Shown piece by piece: positions 1 through 9,822 of a stretch of DNA of 64,000 nucleotides. Under the pieces are notes generated by a model, which was given only the letters and a program-made list of their open reading frames with translations, made no database searches and was not told where the DNA came from. The DNA lies in contig NW_027464602.1 in NCBI RefSeq assembly GCF_043290135.1, positions 1,736,001 to 1,800,000 of the forward strand, written 5' to 3'. The stretch's first letter is position 1. Every line of letters starts with the position of its first letter. Source of the stretch: Rhipicephalus microplus. Lineage: Eukaryota > Arthropoda > Arachnida > Ixodida > Ixodidae. A program made the position numbers and the translations under genes.

Positions 1-516
1 GCGGAAGTAGATGCAATAAATACTAATACCACTGAGCTAACGCACCGTGTGTACGACATAGACGGGCGTCTCGATGTCATCGAGAACCGTTCCCGGCGGG
101 ACAATCTAATATTGTACAATCTCCCTGACACTAATCTTAAGGAAACATACACTCAGTCAGAAGAAATAATAATCCAGCACTGCCTTGAACGACTTCAACT
201 CACAATCGAACCGAAAGACATAGAGCGTGCACACCGCCTAGGGCGGCACACCAATAACAACAAACGGCCTATAATAGTGAAATTTTCGTCTTTCAAAACT
301 AAAGAATCTATCCTTTCAAACGGCCCAAAACTAAAAGGTACTAACTTTAGCATTGGCGAAGATTTCACACACCCTGTTAGAATAGCCCGAAAAGAGCTCA
401 TTGCTTTCGCTAGGAGCAAATCTGTGCCATTTTCACTGCGCTTCCAAACTTTGCACATCGGCTCTAAGCGATACATTTACGACCACGAAGCAGGAATTGT
501 CAAAGAAAAAACATAG
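1..516 (+). CDS. LINE ORF1 protein, C-terminal part (partial)
   Basis: The frame is open from base 1 to the TAG at 514-516, so the true start is outside the window; the GTG at 49 is not a credible start. The protein has the pattern of ORF1 nucleic-acid chaperones of invertebrate LINEs: a polar, coiled-coil-like lead-in ending in ENRSRRDNLILYNLP, then an RRM-like stretch with ERAHRLG and RPIIVKF, and a basic C-terminal domain. Such proteins coat LINE RNA and form the retrotransposition RNP. No internal stop is visible in the part present. It lies directly upstream of ORF2 in the same orientation. Identification rests on motif resemblance and position. Confidence 0.75.
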   Translation, partial: AEVDAINTNTTELTHRVYDIDGRLDVIENRSRRDNLILYNLPDTNLKETYTQSEEIIIQHCLERLQLTIEPKDIERAHRLGRHTNNNKRPIIVKFSSFKTKESILSNGPKLKGTNFSIGEDFTHPVRIARKELIAFARSKSVPFSLRFQTLHIGSKRYIYDHEAGIVKEKT

Positions 517-624
517 GGATCAGTACGCCGACGGCAAGCGCGCCGACAGCCACGCATAAGCACTAAAGCTAAGCTTTCGTTTTCGGTAATCTATACTAAC
601 ATCCGAAGTTTTCTTCCTAAGCGC

Positions 625-3362
625 ATGCCCCTGTCTAATCTATTAAAATCATCTGGCAGTAGTATACTTTTATTGACCGAAACGTGGCTTACCGACGACA
701 TTTCGGATACAGAGGCTCTGGCTGACTTGCCGCACTTTATTCTTTTTCGTCATGACCGTAAGAACGCACGTGGTGGGGGAGTACTAATCGCCACTAGCAA
801 AGAGCTATCTTGCTCCCTTATCAACATTCCTTCACAACTTGAAATATTATGGGTATTGTGCCGTGCCCCACCCGAAACAGTATTACTTGGCGTATGCTAC
901 AGGCCCCCTCGCTCTGATCCAAATTTCGCCCGCGAACTGAATGAAGTGCTGTCTACGCTTACTAATAAACACCCATCCGCACATATCCTCCTCTATGGCG
1001 ACTTTAATTTCCCGAATATTGACTGGATAAACGAAACACAACTAATTACAGGAAATGCCGAAGCAAGAGAATTTGTCGATGTTTGTCTGAACTTTAACCT
1101 TACGCAACTGGTGTCGGAACCAACTCGTGTAACTAGTGAATCTTCGAACATTTTAGATCTTATACTAACAAACAGCCCCGAAAGCTTAGAATCTATCTCC
1201 TACTTACGTGAAATCAGTGATCATAAAGTCATTCATACTACATTAAACTTCATCCCTAAAACACGCCACATTTCCAGCAAAACAATTCATATGTACAACA
1301 AAGGTGATTATGAAGCAATCAATAATGAACTGCGAGATTTCCTGCCTGAGTTTGAATCCAGTTTCGATTCCAGATCTCTTAACAGCAACTGGTTAGTCTT
1401 TAGGGACAAAATATTCGAGTTAACTAATACATATATCCCAAAGATGAACTTACCTGCTAATCAAAATAAACCATGGTTTTCGAAACTTTTAATAAGGCAG
1501 GAAAATAAAAAGAAACGACTCTTTCGTACTGCGAAACGTAATGGTACTGCGTGCGCATGGGAGAAGTACTATGCTGCAGAAGACGCATATTAAGCTGCAA
1601 TTCGAAGTGCAAAACAGACGTTTTATCGCATTGACTTACCTAAAATTCTAACAAATAACCCTAGAAAGTTCTGGGAAGTTATAAACCCGCAACCGCCGCG
1701 TGAAATAACGCTTACTGACCAATATGGTGAGGAAGTTAGCGACGGTGATTGTGCCGACGTTTTTAACATCGCGTTCTGCTCTGTGTTCACAAAAGAAGCG
1801 GATTCGCCACTTCCCTCGCCACCTACTACGACGTTACCAATAATGACTCCAGTGGAATTTTCTGTTGCTGGAATTTCGTCCCTTATCGACAGACTTAAAC
1901 TTTCATCATCGGCTGGCGTTGACAACATGAACTCTAAACTGTTAAAAAACACTAAACAAATTATTGCAGTGTATTTGTCGATGCTGTTTTCATTGTCGCT
2001 TAAAACAGGAATGCTGCCAGAAGACTGGAAAGTGGGAAAGGTCATTCCGGTCCGCAAATCAGGTAACAAACAGTCACCCCTAAATTACCGCCCCATTTCA
2101 CTAACCAGCGTCTCATGCAAAATCATGGAACACGTCATATACACTCGCATAATAAACTTTCTGGATGCTAGCAATTTCTTTCATTCTTCCCAGCATGGAT
2201 TTCGTAAATCTTTATCTTGTGAAACACAACTAGCTATATTTACTCATGATTTGCACGCTAATCTTGACCGTAACTTCCAGACTGATGCAATCTTTCTAGA
2301 CTTCGCTAAAGCTTTCGATAAGGTACCACACAAAAGCCTGTTACTAAAACTTGCCCAGTTGAATCTGCACCCCAAAATTCTTGCATGGATTTCAGAATTT
2401 CTTGCTAACCGTTCCCAGTTTGTCGATATTAGAAATAAACATTCCAGCTCCCTCTCGGTAACATCGGGAGTCCCCCAAGGTTCCGTCCTCGGACCCCTTC
2501 TGTTTCTAATATATATTAACGATTTACCCATGCATGTATCTTCTCATATCCGCATGTTTGCCGACGATTGTGTTCTATACCGCAAAATTACTAACCCCTC
2601 TGATCAAACTGCACTTCAAAATGACCTTCATCGTGTACAGCAATGGTGCGACCTGTGGTTGTTGGAGCTTAACCCCTTTAAATGCAAACTCGTTTCTTTT
2701 CAACGCCAGCATAATCCCTTGCATTTTTCTTACGTAATAGCAAACTCTACTCTTGAACAAATTAAATCCTATAAATACCTAGGCGTCACCTTATCCAGTG
2801 ATCTTTCATGGCACACGCATATCACGAATGTCATATCATCAGCGAACCGAACTCTGGGTTTTTTGAAGCGTCATTTGCGTCATGCCCCACCTGACATCAA
2901 ACTTCTCGCCTATAAATCTTTAATCCGAACTAAACTAGAATATGCAGCTCCCATATGGAGCCCGCACCAGGTATACTTGATAAATGAATTAGAGTCTGTG
3001 CAAAACCGCGCCACTAGGTTCATACATTCTTCATATTCATATAACATAAGCATATCATCCCTTAAACGTGAAACTGGTCTTTCGAATCTTTCAGTGCGCC
3101 GCCGCATTACCAGTCTTTGTTTGCTACACAAGTTCTTTCACAGCCCTCTTAATCAAGCACCCTACATCGTCCCACCGACGCGCATATCTCACCGCACTGC
3201 CCACGCGTTTCAAATTGCCCGTCCACATGCTCGCACTACTACTTTTTCTGCCTCTTTTTCCCCCGTGTAGCAGTGGACTGGAATGGCCTTCCCTGTGACG
3301 TTCCAGCCATCACGTGTCCAGCAACATTTAAAGAGAAGGTCACCAGGCACATTTCCATTTGA
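625..3362 (+). pseudogene. LINE ORF2: endonuclease-reverse transcriptase, disrupted
   Basis: Counting from the ATG at 625, the endonuclease shows LTETWL (residues 17-22), YGDFN (124-128) and ISDH (197-200), the catalytic signature of the APE-type nuclease that nicks target DNA. A TAA at 1591-1593 stops the frame, but the same frame stays open from 1594 to 3270. That part carries the RT: a PEDWK/NYRPISL block, [31 protein letters not shown], and the catalytic FADD at 2557-2568. A TAG at 3268 ends this frame. The usual LINE C-terminal tail (VDWNGLP onward) continues in another frame to the TGA at 3360-3362, so one base was probably lost (or two gained) in the T5C5 tract at 3255-3264. The start is uncertain because the frame is also open upstream of 625. 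Two lesions make it a pseudogene. Confidence 0.88.
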
Positions 3363-3400
3363 AAACCTGTGTGCATTTACCTGTAACCCACCCCTTATGT

Positions 3401-3432
3401 AATACCCCCTACATGGGGGTCTTTAAGGTATT
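3401..3432 (+). other. LINE 3' UTR stem-loop with a competing pairing
   Basis: ACCCCC (3404-3409) and GGGGGT (3415-3420) form a perfect 6-bp stem with loop TACAT. AATACC (3401-3406) can instead pair with GGTATT (3427-3432), sharing bases with the first stem. In L2/CR1-type elements, 3' stem-loops near the tail are known to be recognised by the element's own RT. That role here is inferred from position and complementarity only. Confidence 0.6.
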
Positions 3433-3435
3433 AAA

Positions 3436-3459
3436 GTGATGTGAAGTGATGTGATGTGA
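3436..3459 (+). repeat. LINE 3' terminal GTGAT/GTGAA simple repeat
   Basis: Imperfect copies of GTGAT and GTGAA follow the hairpin and end where the tandem array begins. Non-poly(A), short-motif 3' ends are typical of CR1/L2-type LINEs. The last bases (GAA) could belong to either the element or the repeat unit, so the junction is known only to a few bases. Confidence 0.7.
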
Positions 3460-3465
3460 ACACAC

Positions 3466-3539
3466 CACTCCCGAGAGGGCTCGAACCTCCAACCTTTCGG
3501 TTAACAGCCGATCGCGCAAGCCAATTGCGCCACGGAGAC
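3466..3539 (-). tRNA. tRNA-Asn(GTT)-like body, first unit of the array
   Basis: From 3539 downward: GTCTCCG, A box TGGCGCAATTGG, D stem GCGC/GCGC, anticodon loop CTGTTAA (anticodon GTT), variable region AGGTT, T arm GGAGG-TTCGAGC-CCTCT. This unit has one of the best T stems (four Watson-Crick pairs and one G-T). The acceptor is weaker: GTCTCCG against CGGGAGT gives G-T pairs and one C-A mismatch, and position 27-43 is A-A. A functional tRNA is doubtful; descent from tRNA-Asn is clear. Confidence 0.6.
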
Positions 3540-5368
3540 AGTCCTGCTCCACTCTCACCACCGTCAAAACATTTATTCAGAGCTATCACCCCAAAGAAAA
3601 AAAAAGCGCCGCACCACCACCGGGTGGGCTCGAACCTCCAACCTTTCGATTAACAGCCGATCGCGCTAGCCCATTGCGCCACGGAGATAGCCTTGCTCCA
3701 CTCTCAACACCATCTGAACATATCTTCAAAGCTATTAGTGCAAAGAAAAAAGCAACACACCATTCCCGGGAGGGCTCGAAACTCCAAACTTTCGGTTAAC
3801 AGCCGATCGCGCTAGCCCATTGCGCCACGGAGACAGTCTTGCTTCACTCTCACCACCATCAGAACATATCTTCAAACTATCAGCGCAAAAAAAAGCGCCG
3901 CACCACCACCGGGTGGGCTCGAAACTCCAACCTTTTGGTTAACAGCTGATCGCACTCGCCAATTGCGCCACGGAGGCAGTCGTGCTCCACTCTTACCACC
4001 ATCAGAACATATCTTCAAAGCTATCAGCCCAAAGAAAAAAAAAGCGCCGCACCACCACCGGGTGGGCTCGAACCTCCAACCTTTCGGTTAACAGCCGATC
4101 GCGCTAGCCAATTGCGCCACGGAGACAGTCCTGCTTCATTTTCACCACCATCAGAACATATCTTCAAAGCTAATAGTGCAAAGAAAAAAGCAACACACCA
4201 CTCCCGGGAGGGCTCGAAACTCCAAACTTTCGGTTAACAGCCGATCGCGCTAGCCCAATGCGCCACGGGGACAGTCTTGCTCCACTCTCACCACCATCAG
4301 AACATATCTTCAAAGCTATCAGCACAAAAAAAAGCGCCGCACCACCACCGGGTGGGCTCGAACCTCCAAACTTTCGGTAAACAGCCAATCGCGCTAGCCC
4401 AATGCGCCACGGAGACAGTCTTGCTCCACTCTCAACACCATCAGAACATATCTTCAAAGCTATCAGCGCAAAGAAGAAAAAGCGCCGCACCACCACCGGG
4501 TGGGCTCGAACCTCCAACCTTTCGGTTAACAGCCCATCGCGCTAGCCCTATGCGCCACGGGGACAGTCTTGCTCCACTCTCACCACTATCAGAACATATC
4601 TTCAAAGCTATCAGCGCAAAGAAAAAAAAGCGCCGCACCACCACCGGGTGGGCTCGAACCTCCAGCCTTTCGGTTAATAGCCGATTGCGCAAGCCAATTG
4701 CGCCACGGAGACAGTCATGCTCCACTTTCACCACCATCAGAACATATCTTCAAAGCTATCAGCCCAAAGAAAAAAAGCACCGCACCACCACCGGGTGGGC
4801 TCGAAACTCCAACCTTTCGGTTAACAGCCGATCGCGCTAGCCAATTGCGCCATAGAGACAGTCCTGCTCCACTCTCACCACCATCAGAACATATCTTCAA
4901 AGCTATTACCACAAAGAAAAAAAGCGCCGCAACACCACCGGGTGGGCTCGAACCTCCAACCCTTCGGTTAACAGCCGATCGCGCTAGCCAATTGCGCCAC
5001 GAAGACAGTCCTGCTGCACTCTCACCACCATCAGAACATATCTTCAAAGCTATTACCGCAAAGAAAAAAGCAACACACCACTCCCGGGAGGGCTCGAAAT
5101 TCCAACGTTTCGGTTAACAGCCGATCGAGCTAGCCCATTGCGCCACGGAGACAGTCTTGCTCCACTCTCACCACCATCAGAACATATCTTCAAACTATCA
5201 GCGCAAAAAAAGCGCCGCACCACCACCGGGTGGGCTCGAAATTCCAACCTTTTGGTTAACAGCCGATCGCGCTTGCCCATTGCGCCACGTGGACAGTCTT
5301 GCTCCACTCTCACCACCATCAGAACATTTCTTCAGAGCTATCAGCCCAAAGAAGAAAAAGCGCCGCAC

Positions 5369-5442
5369 CACCACCGGGTGGGCTCGAAACTCCAACCTTT
5401 CGGTTATCAGCCGATCGCGCTAGCCAATTGCGCCATGGAGAC
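5369..5442 (-). pseudogene. tRNA-like body with GAT (Ile-type) anticodon
   Basis: The anticodon loop reads CTGATAA, so positions 34-36 are GAT instead of GTT (plus-strand ATC at 5406-5408). The rest of the body is still tRNA-Asn-like. The T arm has the weaker B box TTTCGAGCC. The same variant recurs near 22812, 37987, 42847, 46687 and 49326, spread by block duplication. Nothing suggests it is an isoleucine tRNA. Confidence 0.6.
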
Positions 5443-6088
5443 AGTCCTGCTCCACTCTCACCACCATCAGAACATATCTTCAAAGCTATCAGCGCAAAGA
5501 AAAAAAAGCGCCGCCCCACCACCGGGTGGGCTCGAACCTTCAACCTTTCGGTTAACAGCCGATCACGCTAGCCAATTGCGCCAAAGAGACAGCCTTGCTC
5601 CAATCTCAACACCATCAGAACATATCTTCAAAGCTATTAGCGCAAAGAAAAAAAGCGCCGCACCATCACCGGGTGGGCTCGAACATCCAACCTTTGGGTT
5701 AACAGCCGATCGCGCTAACCAATTGCGCCACGGAGACAGTCCTGCTCCACTCTCACCACCATCAGAACATATCTTCAAAGCTATTAGTGCAAAGAAAAAA
5801 GCAGCACACCACTCCTGGGAGGGCTCGAAACTCCAACCTTTCGGTTAACAGCCGATCGCGCTAGCCTATTGCGCCACGGGGAAAGTCTTGCTCCACTCTC
5901 ACCACCATCAGTACATATCTTCAAAGCTATCAGCACAAAGAAAAAAAAGCGGCACACCACCACCGGGTGGGCTCGAACCTCCAACCTTTCGGTTAACAGC
6001 CGATCGCGCTAGCCAATTGCGCCACGGGGACAGTCTTGCTCCACTCTCACCACCATCAGAACATATCTTCAAAGCTATCAGCGCAAAG

Positions 6089-6096
6089 AAAAAAAA
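6089..6096 (-). terminator. Oligo-T Pol III terminator (representative)
   Basis: Eight T on the - strand, 9 nt beyond the tRNA-like body. Runs of 5-10 T occupy this place in nearly all units; some are interrupted (for example around 25284 and 9035). A T run of four or more just after a tRNA body is the standard Pol III stop signal. Each unit therefore has promoter and terminator, predicting transcripts of about 90-100 nt. Confidence 0.65.
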
Positions 6097-6116
6097 GCGC
6101 CGCACCACCACCGGGT

Positions 6117-6127
6117 GGGCTCGAACC
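6117..6127 (-). promoter_or_regulatory. Pol III B box (representative)
   Basis: GGTTCGAGCCC matches the B-box core GWTCRANNC. Most units carry it. A second family has GTTTCGAGCCC, with the first core G changed to T, which should weaken TFIIIC contact. Spacing from the A box is that of a tRNA gene without intron. Confidence 0.7.
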
Positions 6128-6160
6128 TCCAACCTTTCGGTTAACAGCCGATCGCGCTAG

Positions 6161-6172
6161 CCAATTGCGCCA
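6161..6172 (-). promoter_or_regulatory. Pol III A box (representative)
   Basis: TGGCGCAATTGG fits the A-box consensus TRGYNNANNNG exactly. It recurs with little change in most units; common variants alter only the flanking D-loop bases. TFIIIC is the known reader of this element; binding here is inferred. Confidence 0.7.
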
Positions 6173-7431
6173 GGGAGACAGTCCTGCTCCACTCTCACCA
6201 CCATCAGAACATATCTTCAAAGCTATCAGCCCAAAGAAAAAAAAGCACCGCACCACCACCGGGTGGGCTCGAACCTCCAACCTTTCGTTTAACAGCCAGT
6301 CGCGCTAGCCAATTGCGCCACGGAGACAGTCCTGCTCCACTCTCACCACCATCAGAACATATCTTCAAAGCTATCAGCACAAAGAAAAAAAAGCGCCACA
6401 CCACCACCGGGAAGGCTCGAAACTCCAACCCTTCGGTTAACAGCCGATCGCGCCAGCCAATTGCGCCATGGAGACAGTCCTGCTCCACTCTCACCATCAT
6501 CAGAACATATCTTCAAAGCTATTACCACAAAGAAAAAAGCAACACACCACTCCTGGGAGGGCTCGAACCTCCAACCTTTTGGTTAACAGCCGATCGCGCA
6601 AGCCAATTGCGCCACGGAGACAGTCCTGCTCCACTCTCACCACCATCAGAACATATCTTCAAAGCTATCAGCCCAAAGAAAAAAAAGCACCGCACCACCA
6701 CCGGGTGGGCTCGAACCTCCAACCTTTCGGTTAACAGCCAATCGCGCTAGCCAATTGCGCCACGGAGACAGTCCTGCTCCACTCTCACTACCATCAGAAC
6801 ATATCTTCAAAGCTATTAGCGCAAAGAAAAAAAGCGTCGCGCCACCACCGGGTGGGCTCGAACCTCCAACCTTTCGGTTAACAGCCGATCGCACTAACCC
6901 AATGCGCCACGGGGACAGTCTTGCTCCACTCTCACCACCATCAGAACATATCTTCAAAGCTATCAGCGCAAAGAAAAAAAAGCGCCGCACCACCACCGGG
7001 TGGGCTCGAACCTCCAACCTTTCGGTTAACAGCCAATCGCGTTAGCCAATTGCGCCACAGAGACAGTCATGCTCCACTCTCACCACCATCAGAACATATC
7101 TTCAAAGCTATCAGCACAAAGAGAAAAAAGCGCCGCACCGCCACCGGGTGGGCTCGAAACTTCAACCTTTCAGTTAACAGCCGATCGCGCTAGCCAATTG
7201 CGCCATGGAGACAGTCCTGCTCCACTCTCACCACCATCAGAACAAATCTTCAAAGCTATTACCACAAAGAAAAAAGCAACACACCACTCCTGGGAGGGCT
7301 CGAAACTCCAACCTTTCGGTTAACAGCCGATCGCGCTAGCCCATTGTGCCACTGAGACAGCCTTGCTCCAATCTCAACACCATCAGAACATATCTTCAAA
7401 GCTATTAGCGCAAAGAAAAAAAGCGCCGCAC

Positions 7432-7505
7432 CATCACCGTGTGGGCTCGAACATCCAACCTTTGAGTTAGCAGCCGATCGCGCTAACCAATTGCGCCACG
7501 GAGAC
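7432..7505 (-). pseudogene. tRNA-like body with GCT (Ser-type) anticodon
   Basis: The loop reads CTGCTAA, giving GCT at 34-36 (plus-strand AGC at 7469-7471). The neighbouring stem base also differs (ACTC instead of ACCG). The 7,380-bp downstream copy carries the same change at 14812-14885, while related units near 10268 and 17648 keep GTT. This is a drifted pseudo-tRNA. Confidence 0.6.
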
Positions 7506-8760
7506 AGTCCTGCTCCACTCTCACCACCATCAGAACATATCTTCAAAGCTATTAGTGCAAAGAAAAAAGCAGCACACCACTCCCGGAAGGGCTCGAAACT
7601 CCAACCTTTCGGTTAACAGCCGATCGCGCTAGCCCATTGCGCCACGGGGACAGTCTTGCTCCACTCTCACCACCATCAGTACATATCTTCAAAGCTATCA
7701 GCACAAAGAAAAAAAAACGCCGCACCACCACCGGGTGGGCTCGAACCTCCAACCTTTCGGTTAACAGCCGATCGCGCAAGCCAATTGCGCCACGGAGACA
7801 GTCCTGCTCCACTCTCACCGCCATCAGAACATATCTTCAAAGCTATCGGCCCAAAGAAAAAAAGCACCGCACCACCACCGGGTGGGCTCGAACCTCCAAC
7901 CTTTCGGTCAACAGGTAATCGCGCTAGACAACTGCGCCACGGAGACAGTCGTGCTCCACTCTCACCACCATCAGAACATATCTTCAAAGCTATAAGCCCA
8001 AAGAAAAAGAAGCGCCGCACCACCCCCGGGTGGGCTCGAACCTCCAACCTTTCGGTTAACAGCGGATCGCGCTAGCCTATTGCCCCACGGAGACAGTCGT
8101 GCTCCACTTTCACCACCGTCAGAACATTTCTTCAGACCTATCACCCCAAAGAAAAAAAAAGAGCCGCACCACCACCGGGTGGGCTCGAACCTCCAACCTT
8201 TCGGTTAACAGCCGATCGCGCTAGCCAATTGCGCCACGAAGACAGTCCTGCTGCACTCTCACCACCATCAGAACATATCTTCAAAGCTATCACCCCAAAG
8301 AAAAAAAAGAGCCGCACCACCACCGGGTGGGCTCGAACCTCCAACCTTTCGGTTAACAGCCGATCGCTCTAGCCAATTGCGCCACGAAGACAGTCCTGCT
8401 GCACTCTCACCACCATCAGAACATATCTTCAAAGCTATCAGCCCAAAGAAAAAAAAGCACCGCACCACTCCCGGGAGGGATCGAAACTCCAACCTTTTGG
8501 TTAACAGCCGATCGCGCTTGCCTATTGCGCCACGGGGACAGTCTTGCTCCACTCTCACCACCATCAGAACATATCTTCAAAGCTATCAGCCCAAAGAAAA
8601 AAAAGCGCCGCACCACCACCGGGTGGGCTCGAACCTTCAACCTTTCGGTTAACAGGCGATCGCGCTAGCACATTGCGCCACGGAGATAGCCTTGCTCCAC
8701 TCTCAACACCATCAGAACATATCTTCAAAGCTATTAGCGCAAAGAAAAAAAGCGCCGCAC

Positions 8761-8834
8761 CTCCACCGGGGGGGCTCAAACCTCCAACCTTTCGGTTAAA
8801 AGCCGATCGCACTAGCCAATCGCGCCACGAAGAC
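8761..8834 (-). pseudogene. tRNA-like body with TTT (Lys-type) anticodon and broken B box
   Basis: The loop reads CTTTTAA, giving TTT at 34-36. The B box reads GGTTTGAGCC, losing the invariant C, so Pol III promoter function should be poor. The unit is copied at about 11713-11786 and in the 7,380-bp repeat at 16141-16214 and 19093-19166. It is a degenerate member, not a lysine tRNA. Confidence 0.6.
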
Positions 8835-8906
8835 AGTCCTGCTCCACTTTCACCACCATCAGAACATATCTTCAAAGCTATTAGTGCAAAGTAAAAAGCA
8901 CCACAC

Positions 8907-8980
8907 CATTCCCGGGAGGGCTCGAAACTCCAACCCTTCGGTTTACAGCCGATCGCGCTAGCCTATTGCGCCACGAGGAC
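8907..8980 (-). pseudogene. tRNA-like body with GTA (Tyr-type) anticodon
   Basis: The loop reads CTGTAAA, giving GTA at 34-36 (plus-strand TAC at 8944-8946). The T arm belongs to the minority family ending CCTCCCGGGAAT. The T run is five (plus-strand GTAAAAAGC). Copies occur near 11895, 13372, 16324, 19275 and 20752. Tyrosine tRNAs normally have an intron and a different body, so this is drift within the Asn-derived repeat. Confidence 0.6.
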
Positions 8981-9822
8981 AGTCTTGCTCCTCTCTCACC
9001 ACCATCAGAACATATCTTCAAAGCTATCAGCACAAAGAAACAAAAAGCGCCGCACCACCACCGGGTGGGCTCGAACCTCCAACCTTTCGGTTAACAGCCG
9101 ATTGCGCAAGCCAATTGCGCCACGGAGACAGTCCTGCTCCACTCTCACCTCCATCAGAACATATCTTCAAAGCTATCAGCCCAAAGAAAAAAAGCACCGC
9201 ACCACTACCGGGTGGGCTCGAACTTCCAACCTTTCGGTTAACAGCCAATCGCGCTAGCCAATTGCGCCACGGAGACAGTCCTGCTTCACTCTCACCACCA
9301 TCAGAACATATCTTCAAAGCTATCAGCACAAAGAAAAAAAAGCGCCACACCATCATCGGGTGGGCTCGAACCTCCAACCTTTCGGTTAACAGCCGATCGC
9401 GCAAGCCAATTGCGCCACGGAGACAGTCCTGCTCCACACTCACCACCGTCAAAATATTTCTTCAGAGCTATCACCCCAAAGAAAAAAAAGCGCCGCACCA
9501 CCACCGGGTGGGCTCGAAACTTCAACCTTTCGGTTAACAGCCGATCGCGCTAGCCAATTGCGCCATGGAGACAGTCCTGCTCCACTCTCACCACCATCAG
9601 AACAAATCTTCAAAGCTATTACCACAAAGAAAAAAGCAACACACCACTCCTGGGAGGGCTCGAAACTCCAACCTTTCGGTTAACAGCCGATCGCGCTAGA
9701 CAACTGCGCCACGGAGACAGTCGTGCTCCACTCTCACCACCATCAGAACATATCTTCAAAGCTATCAGCCCAAAGAAAAAGAAGCGCCGCACCACCCCCG
9801 GGTGGGCTCGAACCTCCAACCT

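Larger units (their letters stand above)
1..3459 (+). mobile_element. Non-LTR retrotransposon (LINE, CR1/L2-like), 5'-truncated by window edge
   Basis: The order is ORF1, a gap of about 100 bases, an ORF2 with an apurinic-type endonuclease followed by a reverse transcriptase, a 3' UTR with a hairpin, and a short GTGAT-type tail instead of poly(A). Endonuclease plus RT without integrase or LTRs defines a LINE. The RT style and a simple-repeat 3' end fit the CR1/L2 (Jockey-type) group by family knowledge; the clade is an inference. The 5' end lies outside the window. The 3' end runs straight into the middle of a tandem-repeat unit at about 3460, so the element either inserted into the array or bounds it; the left target duplication cannot be seen. 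ORF2 is broken, so this copy is not autonomous. Confidence 0.88.
6032..6179 (-). repeat. Representative 148-bp unit
   Basis: A typical majority-type unit: tRNA-like body 6106-6179, trailer 6097-6105, T8 at 6089-6096, linker 6032-6088. The same layout recurs through the array. Its length is close to the 147 bp wrapped by a nucleosome, as in many satellites, and because 148 is not a multiple of 3 the reading frame rotates from unit to unit. Confidence 0.9.
6106..6179 (-). tRNA. tRNA-Asn(GTT)-like body, representative
   Basis: All landmarks of eukaryotic tRNA-Asn are in register over 74 nt: positions 10-13/22-25 GCGC/GCGC, anticodon loop CTGTTAA, variable AGGTT, T loop TTCGAGC. Defects compared with a working tRNA: A-A at 27-43, A-A at 51-63 in the T stem (GGAGG with CCACC), and an acceptor of GTCTCCC against CGGTGGT with several non-pairs. 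I read it as a tRNA-derived pseudo-tRNA with its promoter kept. Confidence 0.55.
3460..7020 (-). repeat. Proximal array segment, about 24 diverse units
   Basis: Units here belong to several families in mixed order: majority T arm, the CTCCCGGGAG family with T6, and units with T-stem variants. I saw no long head-to-tail duplication within it. A run around 6280-7000 reappears in similar order near 38740-39500, 40800-41550, 50520-51270 and 61580-62330, so it shares ancestry with the distal array. Confidence 0.7.
7021..9822 (-). repeat. Nested sub-block A of the 7.38-kb repeat (2,802 bp, 19 units)
   Basis: Matches 9823-12772 at an offset of 2,802 bp in its left half and about 2,951 bp in its right half. 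The step is one extra unit, present near 10740-10888 in the second sub-block. Scattered substitutions separate the two (for example GAGCCGC against GAGCGGC near 8161/11113), so this duplication is older than the 7,380-bp one. Confidence 0.8.

Noticed and set aside
1623..2069. 148-aa - strand frame within the LINE
   Set aside because: It lies antisense to the continuous ORF2 frame and has no recognisable motif.
3466..3539. The array as a dispersed tRNA-derived SINE
   Set aside because: Units are strictly head to tail without target duplications or a separate 3' tail; an origin from a SINE is possible, but the present structure is a satellite.
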